In this document: piece by piece, positions 53,514 through 63,128 of the stretch
How positions within the stretch are numbered: position 1 is the stretch's first letter
How the letters are laid out: every line of letters begins with the position of its first letter
NCBI RefSeq assembly: GCF_000177215.2
Contig: NZ_CM001368.1
Location: 2,679,001 to 2,743,000 of the forward strand
Length of the DNA: 64,000 nucleotides
Direction of reading: 5' to 3'
Source: Solidesulfovibrio carbinoliphilus subsp. oakridgensis
Lineage (GTDB): Bacteria > Desulfobacterota > Desulfovibrionia > Desulfovibrionales > Desulfovibrionaceae
Program-made: the position numbers and the translations under genes
The notes under the pieces: model-generated
Told to the model about the DNA's origin: nothing
The model's input: the letters and a program-made list of their open reading frames with translations, nothing else
Databases searched by the model: none

Positions 53514-54284
53514 CTATGCCCGCAGGCGTGAGCGCCAGGTGTCGACGATCTCTTTTTCGCGGCGGGCCGGCTCGCTCTGGGGGCTCAGGCAGCAGGCCTG
53601 TTCGGCGGCCTCGGCCGCCTCCTTCATCCAGCCGCCCTCGCGCAGGCTCCGGGAGGCCATGACGAACATGAATTCCGGGGTGTTGCCGTAAACACCCCGG
53701 ATGAGCTCCCGGTAGCCCTGGCTGAAGACCTCGCGCACCAGCGGGTTGCGCTTGAAGAGAAACCGGGCCAGCCAATGGTTCTCCCGCTGGTCGGCCAGGA
53801 AGAGCGGGAAGAGCTTGCGGCATTCGCCGAAAAGGAAGCGGATGCGCCGGATCTCCCGCTGCATGCTCTCGGCGGTCTGCATGAGGAGCTGGAAAAGCTC
53901 CCGGCTGATCAGGAGGTCCGGCTCCGGCAGCTCGCGCTCCTGCATGGACCGGAACCAGGGGGCGTAGTTCTGCTGCTGGTAGGCGTCCTCCTTGAGCTTC
54001 ATGGACTCGTGGAAGATGTAGCCGATGCACCAGTCCAGGAACTGGCCGACCAGGCTCGACCCGCCGCTGTCGCGAAAGAGGTGGTGGGCCGTGTCCTTGA
54101 GGCGCCACAAAAGGCCCTTGTTCATCTCCTCGCCGAGCAGGTCTTTCAAGTCCTCGAAGGCCATGGCGCCGGTGCGGTCGAACTCCTGGAAGAGCTTCTC
54201 GAGGACCTGCACGGACAGGCAGTAGTCCCGCAGGAGGTCGCGCATGAATTCGCTGCGCTTCTCGTCAAACCAGCTGCTCGACAT
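53514..54284 (-). CDS. Conserved-looking helical protein, probable partner of the LonB-like protease
   Basis: The product is 256 residues, soluble, almost entirely helical, with many charged and aromatic residues (RDLLRDYCLSVQVLEKLFQEFDRTG, WRLKDTAHHLFRDSG, CRKLFPLFLADQRENHWLARFLF). The C-terminus (MKEAAEAAEQACCLSPQSEPARREKEI) resembles a TPR-type helix pair. It starts 4 nt after the stop of the LonB-like protease, so they form one transcript; an adaptor or substrate role is inference. I do not know the family. Confidence 0.72.
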   Translation of the reverse strand: MSSSWFDEKRSEFMRDLLRDYCLSVQVLEKLFQEFDRTGAMAFEDLKDLLGEEMNKGLLWRLKDTAHHLFRDSGGSSLVGQFLDWCIGYIFHESMKLKEDAYQQQNYAPWFRSMQERELPEPDLLISRELFQLLMQTAESMQREIRRIRFLFGECRKLFPLFLADQRENHWLARFLFKRNPLVREVFSQGYRELIRGVYGNTPEFMFVMASRSLREGGWMKEAAEAAEQACCLSPQSEPARREKEIVDTWRSRLRA

Positions 54285-54288
54285 GGCC

Positions 54289-56709
54289 TCACCCCTGTCC
54301 GGCCTGTTGGCCGGGAAACCCGAGGGGCGCGCACTTGGCCAGCCGGCCCAGCCGCTCGTCCACCAGGGCGTAGAGGGACCCTGCCGGGAATCTGCCGTCC
54401 TTCCCGCGCAGGCCGGCCGGGATGCCGGTCAGGATCTCCATGGCCTCCTCGATGGTGGTCACCGGGAAGATGCGGAAAAGCCCCTGGTCCACGGCGGCCA
54501 CGATGTCCTCGTCGAGCATGAGGTTGACCACGTTGTCGGCCGGCAGGAGCACGCCCTGCTCGCCGGTCAGGCCCCGGCGGCGGCAGACCGCGAAAAAGCC
54601 CCGGATCTTTTCGTTTAAGCCCCCCACGGCCAGGATGGCCCCGGACTGGGAGACCGCCCCGGTCATGGCGTAGCAGAGCTTGATCGGCCGCTCGGCCAGG
54701 GCGGAGAGCAGGGCCGCCAGTTCCGCGCCCGAGGCCGAATCGCCCTCCACCGCGGCGTAGCTCTGCTCGAAGCACAGCGACCCGGTCATGACCAGGGCCT
54801 TGTCCTGGGCGAACCGGCCGAGGAGATAGCTTTTTAAGATCATCATGCCCTTGGTGTGGATCGGTCCGCCAAGCTCGGCCTCGCGTTCGAGGTCCAGGAT
54901 GCCGCCGTGGCCGACGCCGACCGTGCAGGCGATCTGGTGGGGCAGGCCAAAGGCGTAGTCCCCGAACATGCGGACCGAAAGGCCGTTGGCCCGGCCCACG
55001 GCCTCGCCCGTGGTCGCCACCTTGATCATCTCCCGGTCGTATTCCTCCAGGTATTCCTCTTCGTAGAGGTTGACCCGGAAGTCGCGGGCCCGGCGGGCCA
55101 GGGCCAGGTGGGAGGCGCTGACAAACGCCGCGCCCTCGCCCCGGGCCAGGGCGGCGGCTTCGATCATGAGCTCGCGGGCCAGGGGGAATTTGAGCGACAG
55201 GCGGGTCTGGTCCTCGGCCACCAGCGAGGCGTACTCCACCAGCCCGGCCAGGGCCGAGCGGTCAAAGGGCGGGAGACCCGCGTCGCGGATGACCTTGGCG
55301 GCCAGCCGCAGGTAGACCTCGGTATTCTCCGGGGTGCGCGGCATGGTCTCCTGCATGTGGGCCTTGAGCTTAAAGAGCTTGCCGAACCGCTCGTCGTTGT
55401 AAAGAAGCAGCTCGTAGGCCTCGTCCGGGCCGACCAGCACCACCTTGAGGTCAAGGGGCACGGGTTCGGGCTCGATGGTCCGGGTGCGCACATGCTCCCC
55501 GCCCTCGGCCGGGTCCTCGATGCGGCCAAGGCCCGAGCGCAGGGCGCGCAGGAGCCCTTCCCAGGCCCCGGGATTGGCCGACAGGTCGTCCACCCGGATG
55601 ATGAGGAAGCCGCCGTTGGCCCGGTGAAGGGAGCCGGCCTTGATGAGGGTGAAGTCGGTGTAGAGCGCCCCCATCTCGGACTCGCGCTCGATGCAGCCCA
55701 TGAGGTTGAAATAGGTCGGATGGTCCTCGACCACCACGGGCGCGCCGGACAGCTGGCCGTTGTCCACGAACAGGTTGGCCTCGTAGCGGTAGAAGATGTC
55801 CTCGGGAAAGGCCGGCTCGCCGTGGGCCGGGGCCGGCGGGGCGGGCTGGCCGGCCTGGGGCAGGAAGGCGTCGATATTGTCCAGGATGTCGGCCCGCATG
55901 GCGGCCAGGAACTGGTCGATGGCCGGGTTTTCGGCCCGCAGCGCCGCGAACTCGGCCAGATGGACGTCGGCCACCTCGCCGGCCGTGGCCCGCTCCAGGT
56001 CCTTTTCCCGGTCCCGGTAGCCCCGCTCCTCCTTGGACAGGCGGCGAAGGACCGAGCCCATCTCCTCGAGCAACCGGTCGCCCTTGGCCTTGAGCGCCTT
56101 TTTGAGGTCCGGGTCGAGGCGCTCGAACTCCTCGTCCGACACGACCTTGCCCTCCAGCAGCGGATAGAGGGTGAATCCGCCCTGGTCGTCGACGAAAAGG
56201 CTGTAGCCCTCGTTTTTGGCCCGCTGCTCCATTTCCTCGAGCACGGTCTCGCGGTCGGCGTTGTAGCCGCGCATGAGGGTCTGCTTCTCGGTCTGGTAGG
56301 CCTCGCGCTCGAACCGGGCCGGAATCTCCTCGCGCAGGTCGGCCACGGCCTTGGCAAGCGCGGTCTTGAACCCCCGGCCCTGGCCGGCCGGCAGGGACAC
56401 GGCCCGGGGGCGGTCCGGGTCGTCGAAATTATGGACATAGAGCCAGTCCGGCGGGGTCTTGCCCTTGGCCGCGGCCGGATCGAGAAAGGTGCGGGCAAAA
56501 TGGGTCCGGCCGAGGTAGGGTTCGCCGGCCAGATAGACGTTGTATTCCCGGCCGCCGATGGACAGGGCCAGGGACAGGGCGGCATGGGCCCGGGGCTGGG
56601 TCTTTCCCAGGGCCGCGGGATCGTCGGGAATGTCCCGGCTGTCGCCGACAGGCAGGGAAGCGGGATTGCACGTGGCGCGAAGGTCGATGGCACGCAGGAT
56701 TTTCGTCAT
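54289..56709 (-). CDS. LonB-like ATP-dependent protease (AAA_32 / Lon C-terminal)
   Basis: The product is 806 residues. It has an N-terminal nucleotide-binding segment with a Walker A-like loop, AGEPYLGRTHFART, in which lysine is replaced by arginine, as is common in this group. A long coiled-coil insertion follows (about 130-280), then ATPase parts (IERESEMGALYTDFTLIKAGSLHRANGGFLIIRVDD). The S16 peptidase domain has the catalytic serine in EGDSASGAEL (about 658) and lysine in NEKIRGFF (about 701). It degrades proteins in the cytosol, separate from canonical Lon. The start at 56709 is the ATG opening MTKILRAIDLRATCNP. Confidence 0.88.
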   Translation of the reverse strand: MTKILRAIDLRATCNPASLPVGDSRDIPDDPAALGKTQPRAHAALSLALSIGGREYNVYLAGEPYLGRTHFARTFLDPAAAKGKTPPDWLYVHNFDDPDRPRAVSLPAGQGRGFKTALAKAVADLREEIPARFEREAYQTEKQTLMRGYNADRETVLEEMEQRAKNEGYSLFVDDQGGFTLYPLLEGKVVSDEEFERLDPDLKKALKAKGDRLLEEMGSVLRRLSKEERGYRDREKDLERATAGEVADVHLAEFAALRAENPAIDQFLAAMRADILDNIDAFLPQAGQPAPPAPAHGEPAFPEDIFYRYEANLFVDNGQLSGAPVVVEDHPTYFNLMGCIERESEMGALYTDFTLIKAGSLHRANGGFLIIRVDDLSANPGAWEGLLRALRSGLGRIEDPAEGGEHVRTRTIEPEPVPLDLKVVLVGPDEAYELLLYNDERFGKLFKLKAHMQETMPRTPENTEVYLRLAAKVIRDAGLPPFDRSALAGLVEYASLVAEDQTRLSLKFPLARELMIEAAALARGEGAAFVSASHLALARRARDFRVNLYEEEYLEEYDREMIKVATTGEAVGRANGLSVRMFGDYAFGLPHQIACTVGVGHGGILDLEREAELGGPIHTKGMMILKSYLLGRFAQDKALVMTGSLCFEQSYAAVEGDSASGAELAALLSALAERPIKLCYAMTGAVSQSGAILAVGGLNEKIRGFFAVCRRRGLTGEQGVLLPADNVVNLMLDEDIVAAVDQGLFRIFPVTTIEEAMEILTGIPAGLRGKDGRFPAGSLYALVDERLGRLAKCAPLGFPGQQAGQG

Positions 56710-56856
56710 GGATTCCGTCTGGGAAAGGGCTTGTGGGTGGGGTTTGAGCGCAACGGCGCGCCGCACCTGTCAAGGGAGATAAGGCCTTATGCCCGGTTTG
56801 TCATCAGTGTCGCCGGCCGCCTTTCCTGCCGCCCGGGCTTGTGGTAGCAGGCCGCC

Positions 56857-58074
56857 ATGTCTTCCGATCACGGCAAACCGCCGTTTTTGTCCGGCCTTGG
56901 CGGCCTGCGGGCCCTGGCCGCCCTGGCGGTCCTCACCGGCCATGCCGCGGCCTGGATCACGCCCCTGCCGGCCGATCCCGACCTCTACGCCCCCCTGGCC
57001 CGGCTGACCCACTGCGGCCTGTCCGCCTTTTTCGTGCTGTCCGGGTTCGTGCTCCAGTACACCCACGGGACGCGCCTTTCCGGCCGGGGGGCCCTGGCCC
57101 GGTTCGCCCTGGCCCGGCTGGCCCGGCTCTATCCGGTCTATTTGCTGCTGCTCCTGGTCGAGCTGGCTGTCCTCCTGGTCCGCCTGCCCGAGGCGGTCAC
57201 GGCCTGGCCGGGCAACGTGGCCGCCACCTTCACCCTGACCCAGAGCTGGTTTTTCCTGCCCGAAGCTCCGGCCCTCTTTCCCCTGGCCTGGGCGGTCAGC
57301 ACGGAAGTCTTTTTCTATGGCCTCTTTCCCCTGGCCGCCTGGGGTCTTGGCCGGCTGCAAAGGCCGGCCGGGGTCGCCGGGCTGGCTGGCGGCTGCGTCC
57401 TTGCGGCCGTGGCCGCGGACGCGGCCATCGCCAGCCACTGGCCGCAAATTTTCGCCTTTGCCGCCGGACGCCACCCGGGCTTCGCCGGCCGGCCGGAGGA
57501 ACTGGCCGGCCAGCTGTTCCAGTGGCTGACCTACGTCAATCCCGGCCTGCGGTTCTTCGAATTCCTGCTCGGCGCGGCCACGGCCCGGCTTTTCCTCCTG
57601 CGCCCGGCACCCCTGCCGGGGCTGGCTCCGGCCGCCGCCGCCTGTCTGGCCGGGCTGCTCCTGGTCCCCGTGCCCCGGGACGCCTTTTTCTGGAGCATCC
57701 TCGAGGACAACATCCTCTACGCCCCGTTCCTGGCCGCCCTGTGCCACGCCTGGGCCGCCCGGCCCCCGGCCTTTGCCGCCGGCAAGGCCCTGGCCCGCAT
57801 CGGCGCGGCCAGCCTGTCGGTCTACCTGGTCCAGCCGTTCGTGCTGCCGCATTTGAAGTTCGAGGCCGCCCTGGCCCGGCCGTGGACCGCGGCCGCCCTG
57901 GCCCTGGCCGGCATGGCCGCGGTCCTGGGGTGCGGCCTGCTCCTTTCCCGATACGTGGAAGGGCCGCTGGCCCGGCGCATCCTGTCGCTCGGGAGCCGGG
58001 ATCACTCCGGCCACGGCGCCAGGGGCAGGCGGCCGCCGAGCGCGATGCCGCCCGGCGACGCCCCGCCCCGGTAG
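56857..58074 (+). CDS. Acyltransferase 3 family membrane protein (OafA/YrhL-like)
   Basis: The product is 405 residues with about ten membrane helices. The N-terminal family motif is GLRALAALAVLTGHAAAW, with the conserved histidine, followed by CGLSAFFVLSGFVLQY and STEVFFYGLFPLAAW. Members acetylate or succinylate surface polysaccharides using acyl-CoA. The C-terminal tail (last 25-30 residues, GARGRRPPSAMPPGDAPPR) is unstructured and is encoded in the 73 bp that overlap the 3' end of sfsA on the other strand. It begins 147 bp after the divergent LonB-like gene start. Confidence 0.87.
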   Translation: MSSDHGKPPFLSGLGGLRALAALAVLTGHAAAWITPLPADPDLYAPLARLTHCGLSAFFVLSGFVLQYTHGTRLSGRGALARFALARLARLYPVYLLLLLVELAVLLVRLPEAVTAWPGNVAATFTLTQSWFFLPEAPALFPLAWAVSTEVFFYGLFPLAAWGLGRLQRPAGVAGLAGGCVLAAVAADAAIASHWPQIFAFAAGRHPGFAGRPEELAGQLFQWLTYVNPGLRFFEFLLGAATARLFLLRPAPLPGLAPAAAACLAGLLLVPVPRDAFFWSILEDNILYAPFLAALCHAWAARPPAFAAGKALARIGAASLSVYLVQPFVLPHLKFEAALARPWTAAALALAGMAAVLGCGLLLSRYVEGPLARRILSLGSRDHSGHGARGRRPPSAMPPGDAPPR

Positions 58075-58745
58075 GCAAGGACCAGGACGCCGGCGGCCAC
58101 GGCCTCGCGAAAAAGGGCGGCATAGGCCGGATCGACGACTGCGGCCGGGGCGAAGCAGCAGCCGTCCGGCCGCTGGACGCAGTAGAAGAGGGCCGCCCGG
58201 CAGGTCCCCTCCCGGGCCAGCCTTGTCAGTTCGACCAGATGCTTTTGGCCCCGCTCGGTGGCCGCGTCCGGGAACATGGCCGCGTCGTCCTCGACCATGG
58301 TGACGTTTTTGCACTCCACAAAGCAGGTCCCGGCCGGGCCCGTGAGGACGAAATCGAGCCGGCCGCCGGCAAAGGCCGGCTCCGGCCGGAGGGCCTCGTA
58401 GCCGGCAAGCTCCGGAAAGGCCCCGGCCAGGAAGGCCCGGCGGAAAAGCCTGTTTGGCGTCAGGGTGTTGACCCCGACCCAGAATCCGCCGCAGCTTTCG
58501 GGCAGGCGCACCAGCTCCAGGGTGTGGGCCAGCCGGCGCTTGGGGTTGGCCGACACGGACAGGGCGATCTCGCAGCCCGGACGCAGGAGCCCGAGCATGG
58601 AGCCGGTGTTGTTGGCGTGGGCCGTGAAGAGGCCGTCCGGGCCCTCGGCGTCGACGAGAAACCGCTTGTAACGACGCACGAACCGGGCCGGGACAAGGGG
58701 GCCGTCAAAGGGCAGGAGCACGGGGCTGGCCGGCGTGGGGACCAT
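58002..58745 (-). CDS. sfsA: SfsA-family protein (DNA/RNA nuclease-like)
   Basis: The product is 247 residues. Family runs: RYKRFLVDAEGPDGLFTAHANNTGSMLGLL, VGVNTLTPNRLFRRAF, then the PD-(D/E)xK-like core RLDFVLTGPAGTCFVECKNVTMVEDD, and AMFPDAATERGQKHLVELTRLA. SfsA was first described as a sugar-fermentation stimulation protein; the core suggests a nuclease. Length is normal. Its 3' end overlaps the convergent acyltransferase gene by 73 bp. The ATG at 58745 begins MVPTPASPVLLPFDGPLVPARF. Confidence 0.93.
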   Translation of the reverse strand: MVPTPASPVLLPFDGPLVPARFVRRYKRFLVDAEGPDGLFTAHANNTGSMLGLLRPGCEIALSVSANPKRRLAHTLELVRLPESCGGFWVGVNTLTPNRLFRRAFLAGAFPELAGYEALRPEPAFAGGRLDFVLTGPAGTCFVECKNVTMVEDDAAMFPDAATERGQKHLVELTRLAREGTCRAALFYCVQRPDGCCFAPAAVVDPAYAALFREAVAAGVLVLAYRGGASPGGIALGGRLPLAPWPE

Positions 58746-58834
58746 GATTTACCTTTTGCGCAATCTGCATTACTTGGAAAGACGGTCGCGCCTGCGGCCG
58801 TGCCGTCACAACCCCAACGCAAGGATTCCGGGCC

Positions 58835-60010
58835 ATGCGCACCGCGCTTCGTATGCGTCTCGTCGCCCCGTCCGCCACGCTTGGCATGGCTGCCAAGGCC
58901 GCCGACCTCCGCCGGCAGGGCAAGTCCATCCTCGACCTTTCGGCCGGGGAACCAGACTTCAACACCCCCCAGCATATCAAGGACGCGGCCAAAAAGGCCA
59001 TAGACGACAACTTCACCCGCTACACCCCGGTCCCCGGCACCCCGCTGTTGCGCGAAACCATTGCCGGGTACTTCAAGAAAACCTACGGCGTGCCCGCCCC
59101 CAAGGAGGCGATCATCGCCACCAACGGCGGCAAGCAGGCGCTTTTCAATTTGTTCCTGGCCGTTCTCAATCCCGGGGACGAGGTCCTGGTGCCGGCCCCC
59201 TATTGGGTCAGCTACCCGGACATGATCCGGCTGGCCGGGGCCACGCCCGTGCCCGTGCCGAGCTCCCCGGAACAGGGCTTCCTGGTCTCGGTCGAGGACC
59301 TGGACCGGGCCGCCACCCCGGCTACCCGGGCCCTGGTCATCAATTCGCCGTCCAACCCCACGGGCGCGCATTACACGTCCGAGGCCCTGGACGCCATCAT
59401 GGAATGGGCGGTCTCCCGCGACATCTTCGTGGTGTCCGACGAAATCTACGACCGGCTGGTCTACGAGCCGGCCAAGCCCGCCTCCATGGCCGGCTGCTTC
59501 ACCCTGTACCCGGAAAACGCGGCCGTGGTCGGCGGCCTGTCCAAAAGCTTCGCCATGACCGGCTGGCGCATGGGCTACGCCCTGGCCCATCCCGACATCA
59601 TCCGGGCCATGTCCACCCTGCAAAGCCAGTCCACATCCAACATCTGCGCCATCACCCAGCGGGCGGCCTACGCCGCCCTTTCCGGGCCCATGGACTGCGT
59701 CGAGGAAATGCGCCTGGCGTTTCGGCGCCGCCGCGACCTGGCCCTGTCCGTCATCAAGACCTGGGACCGGGCCGTGTGTCCGACGCCGGACGGCGCCTTC
59801 TACCTCTTCCCGTGCCTGTCCGCCTACTACAACGCGGCCGTGCCCAACTCCACGGCCCTGTCCGAGACCCTGCTCACCGAGGCCGGGGTGGCCACGGTGC
59901 CGGGCGTGGCCTTTGGCGAGGACCGGTGCGTGCGCCTGTCCTACGCCACGGACGACGCCACCCTGGAAAAAGCCCTGACCGTGATGGGCGACTTCCTGAA
60001 GAAACTGTAA
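58835..60010 (+). CDS. Class I/II PLP aminotransferase (aspartate aminotransferase type)
   Basis: The product is 391 residues. It transfers amino groups between aspartate and 2-oxoglutarate or similar pairs. Features of the I-gamma aspartate aminotransferases are SAGEPDFNTPQHIKDAAKKAI, NGGKQALFNLFLAVLNPGDEV, INSPSNPTGAHY, VSDEIYDRLVYE, and the PLP lysine in GGLSKSFAMTGWRMGY. Specificity is not certain. It is followed after 32 bp by a sensor kinase and an NtrC-like regulator on the same strand, suggesting co-expression with nitrogen-type control. Confidence 0.92.
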   Translation: MRTALRMRLVAPSATLGMAAKAADLRRQGKSILDLSAGEPDFNTPQHIKDAAKKAIDDNFTRYTPVPGTPLLRETIAGYFKKTYGVPAPKEAIIATNGGKQALFNLFLAVLNPGDEVLVPAPYWVSYPDMIRLAGATPVPVPSSPEQGFLVSVEDLDRAATPATRALVINSPSNPTGAHYTSEALDAIMEWAVSRDIFVVSDEIYDRLVYEPAKPASMAGCFTLYPENAAVVGGLSKSFAMTGWRMGYALAHPDIIRAMSTLQSQSTSNICAITQRAAYAALSGPMDCVEEMRLAFRRRRDLALSVIKTWDRAVCPTPDGAFYLFPCLSAYYNAAVPNSTALSETLLTEAGVATVPGVAFGEDRCVRLSYATDDATLEKALTVMGDFLKKL

Positions 60011-60042
60011 ATGGCTTATCCGCGCGGCCAGGGAACCCCGGC

Positions 60043-61491
60043 GTGAAGAAATCCGCCCGTTCCGAAGGGGACCAGTATCTCGGGCTGGTCAAGTTCCTGT
60101 CCTGGAGTTCCCTGGCGCTCATCCTGCTGGTCAACCTCTTCCTGTCGATCTTTCTCTCGAATTACGCCCGGCAGGACGTCCTCTCCAAGCAGAAGGAATT
60201 CGCCCTGCTTTTGGCCGAAAACCTCAACCACCAGATCTACCAGCGCTTCACCCTGCCGACGGTCATCGGTTTCGGCCGGGTGGAACTGTCCCAGCCGGCC
60301 CAGTACGACCGGTTGGAAAAGACCGTCCTCTCGACCATCCACAGCTTTCACGTCAGCGAAGTCCGCATCTACGACTTCGACAAGCGGGTGTCCTTTTCCA
60401 CGGACAAGGAGCTCGTGGGCCAGACCGGCTACGCCGGCACGGCCATCCTCGAATCCCTGGAACAGGGCACCTCGAGCTTCCAGCTCGTCAGCCGCACGGG
60501 CATGCTCGGCGGCATCCTGGACTTCAATCCCAAGCCGGATTCCGTGATCCTGCGCACCATCTATCCGCTGCGCACCGAGCGGTCGCTGGTGCCGGGCAAC
60601 CCGCAGGGATTCATCATGGGCGTCCTGGAATTCACCCAGGACATCACCACCGACTACCAGAAGGTCGTGGACTTCCAGCGGATCATCATCGGCACCTCGC
60701 TTGCCTCCTCGATCCTCCTTTTCATCATGCTGCGCATCATCATCAGCCGGGCCGGGCGCATCAACGCCCAGCGCATCCAGGAGCGCGAGCAGCTCGAACG
60801 GGAGCTCCAGCAGCAGGAAAAGCTGGCCGGCATGGGCCGGATGGTGGCCGGCATTGCCCACGAGATCCGAAATCCGCTCGGCATCATCCGATCCACGGCC
60901 GAACTCCTGCTCAAGCGCAACAAGGAGACCGACGGGGTCAACGCCCGGCTCCTGTCCGCCATTTTCGACGAATCCAAGCGCCTGTCCAAGACCGTGGGCG
61001 ACTTTCTGGACTACGCCCGGCCCAAGGCCCCCAAGCAGGAAGTGGTGGACCTGGCCGTCACCCTGGACCAGGCCCTGGTGTTTCTGGAGGCCAAGTGCGA
61101 AGAGCTTGGCGTCGCGGTCACCAAGGATTATAGCGCCGGGCTCAATGTGCGCGGCGACAAGGACCTCCTCTACCGGGCTGTCTACAACGTCCTGTCAAAC
61201 GCCCTGGACTCCCTGGCCGAGGACAGGGAAAAGGCCCGGCCGGCGGCCATCGCGGTCGCGGCCACGGCCGACGCGACCGCGGTCACCCTGGCCATCACCG
61301 ATTCCGGGCCGGGATTCTGCCCGGAAAACAAGGACCGGCTCCTCGATCCCTTTTTCACCACCAAGGACGCGGGCACGGGCCTTGGCCTCGCCATCGTGCG
61401 CAACATCGTCGAGAGCCACAACGCCGCCCTGTCCCTGGAAAACGCCCCGGACGCGGGCGCGCGCGTCACCATGACCTTCCCTCCCGCCTGA
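60043..61491 (+). CDS. Membrane sensor histidine kinase (NtrB-like)
   Basis: The product is 482 residues. TM1 (about 16-38) and TM2 (about 214-235) enclose a periplasmic sensor region. The dimerisation/phosphoacceptor domain has His273 in AHEIRNPLGIIRSTAELLL. The ATPase domain shows N-box NVLSNALDSL, G1 ITDSGPGFCPE and G2 TGLGLAIVRNIV. The start is GTG at 60043; the frame runs back through the aminotransferase gene in another reading frame and is not coding there. Its partner is the sigma-54 response regulator 76 bp downstream. Confidence 0.92.
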   Translation: MKKSARSEGDQYLGLVKFLSWSSLALILLVNLFLSIFLSNYARQDVLSKQKEFALLLAENLNHQIYQRFTLPTVIGFGRVELSQPAQYDRLEKTVLSTIHSFHVSEVRIYDFDKRVSFSTDKELVGQTGYAGTAILESLEQGTSSFQLVSRTGMLGGILDFNPKPDSVILRTIYPLRTERSLVPGNPQGFIMGVLEFTQDITTDYQKVVDFQRIIIGTSLASSILLFIMLRIIISRAGRINAQRIQEREQLERELQQQEKLAGMGRMVAGIAHEIRNPLGIIRSTAELLLKRNKETDGVNARLLSAIFDESKRLSKTVGDFLDYARPKAPKQEVVDLAVTLDQALVFLEAKCEELGVAVTKDYSAGLNVRGDKDLLYRAVYNVLSNALDSLAEDREKARPAAIAVAATADATAVTLAITDSGPGFCPENKDRLLDPFFTTKDAGTGLGLAIVRNIVESHNAALSLENAPDAGARVTMTFPPA

Positions 61492-61567
61492 CGGTGGGAT
61501 AGAGAATCTTCGAGCGCCCCGGCCCCGCGCCGGGACGCGCCTCCAATTTCTCCCCTGGAAAAACAGT

Positions 61568-62941
<1,374 letters not shown>

Positions 62942-62956
62942 GAAGCAAAGAAGGAA

Positions 62957-62999
62957 GATGCCTCCGGCGGCCGGGGGGGATCATCCCCCCGGACCCCCT
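62957..62999 (+). repeat. Dispersed 3'-end hairpin repeat, copy 12 (forward)
   Basis: GATGCCTCCGGCGGCC, G-run/C-run hairpin around ATCAT, GGACCCCC, after a purine leader (gcaaagaaggaa) behind the NtrC-like stop. Left half of the third composite element. Confidence 0.85.
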
Positions 63000-63004
63000 G
63001 GAAG

Positions 63005-63056
63005 GGGAAACGACGAAGGGCGGTCCCATCATGGCGACCGCCCTTCGTCGTTTCCC
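63005..63056. terminator. Perfect 21-bp inverted repeat, bidirectional terminator-like
   Basis: The arms 63005-63025 and 63036-63056 are exact reverse complements around a 10-nt loop. The stem contains CGACGAAGGGCGGTC, nearly the same as the core of the repeat at 25090-25140. It lies between convergent genes and between facing repeat copies, without a long T-run. Confidence 0.75.
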
Positions 63057-63065
63057 GGATCGGGA

Positions 63066-63108
63066 GGGTCCGGGAGGGGGTGACCCCCTCCCGGCCGCCG
63101 GAGGCATC
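63066..63108 (-). repeat. Dispersed 3'-end hairpin repeat, copy 13 (reverse)
   Basis: On the minus strand GATGCCTCCGGCGGCC, GGGAGGGGGTCACCCCCTCCC, GGACCC, behind the stop of the diguanylate cyclase gene. It is essentially identical to copy 7 at 25150-25192. Confidence 0.85.
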
Positions 63109-63128
63109 TTCACACCGTCTTCCCGCCG

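Noticed and set aside
58735-60042. Apparent fusion of a long N-terminal part to the histidine kinase
   Set aside because: This stretch is the aminotransferase gene read in another frame; the kinase begins at the GTG at 60043, where its membrane segment and sensor start.
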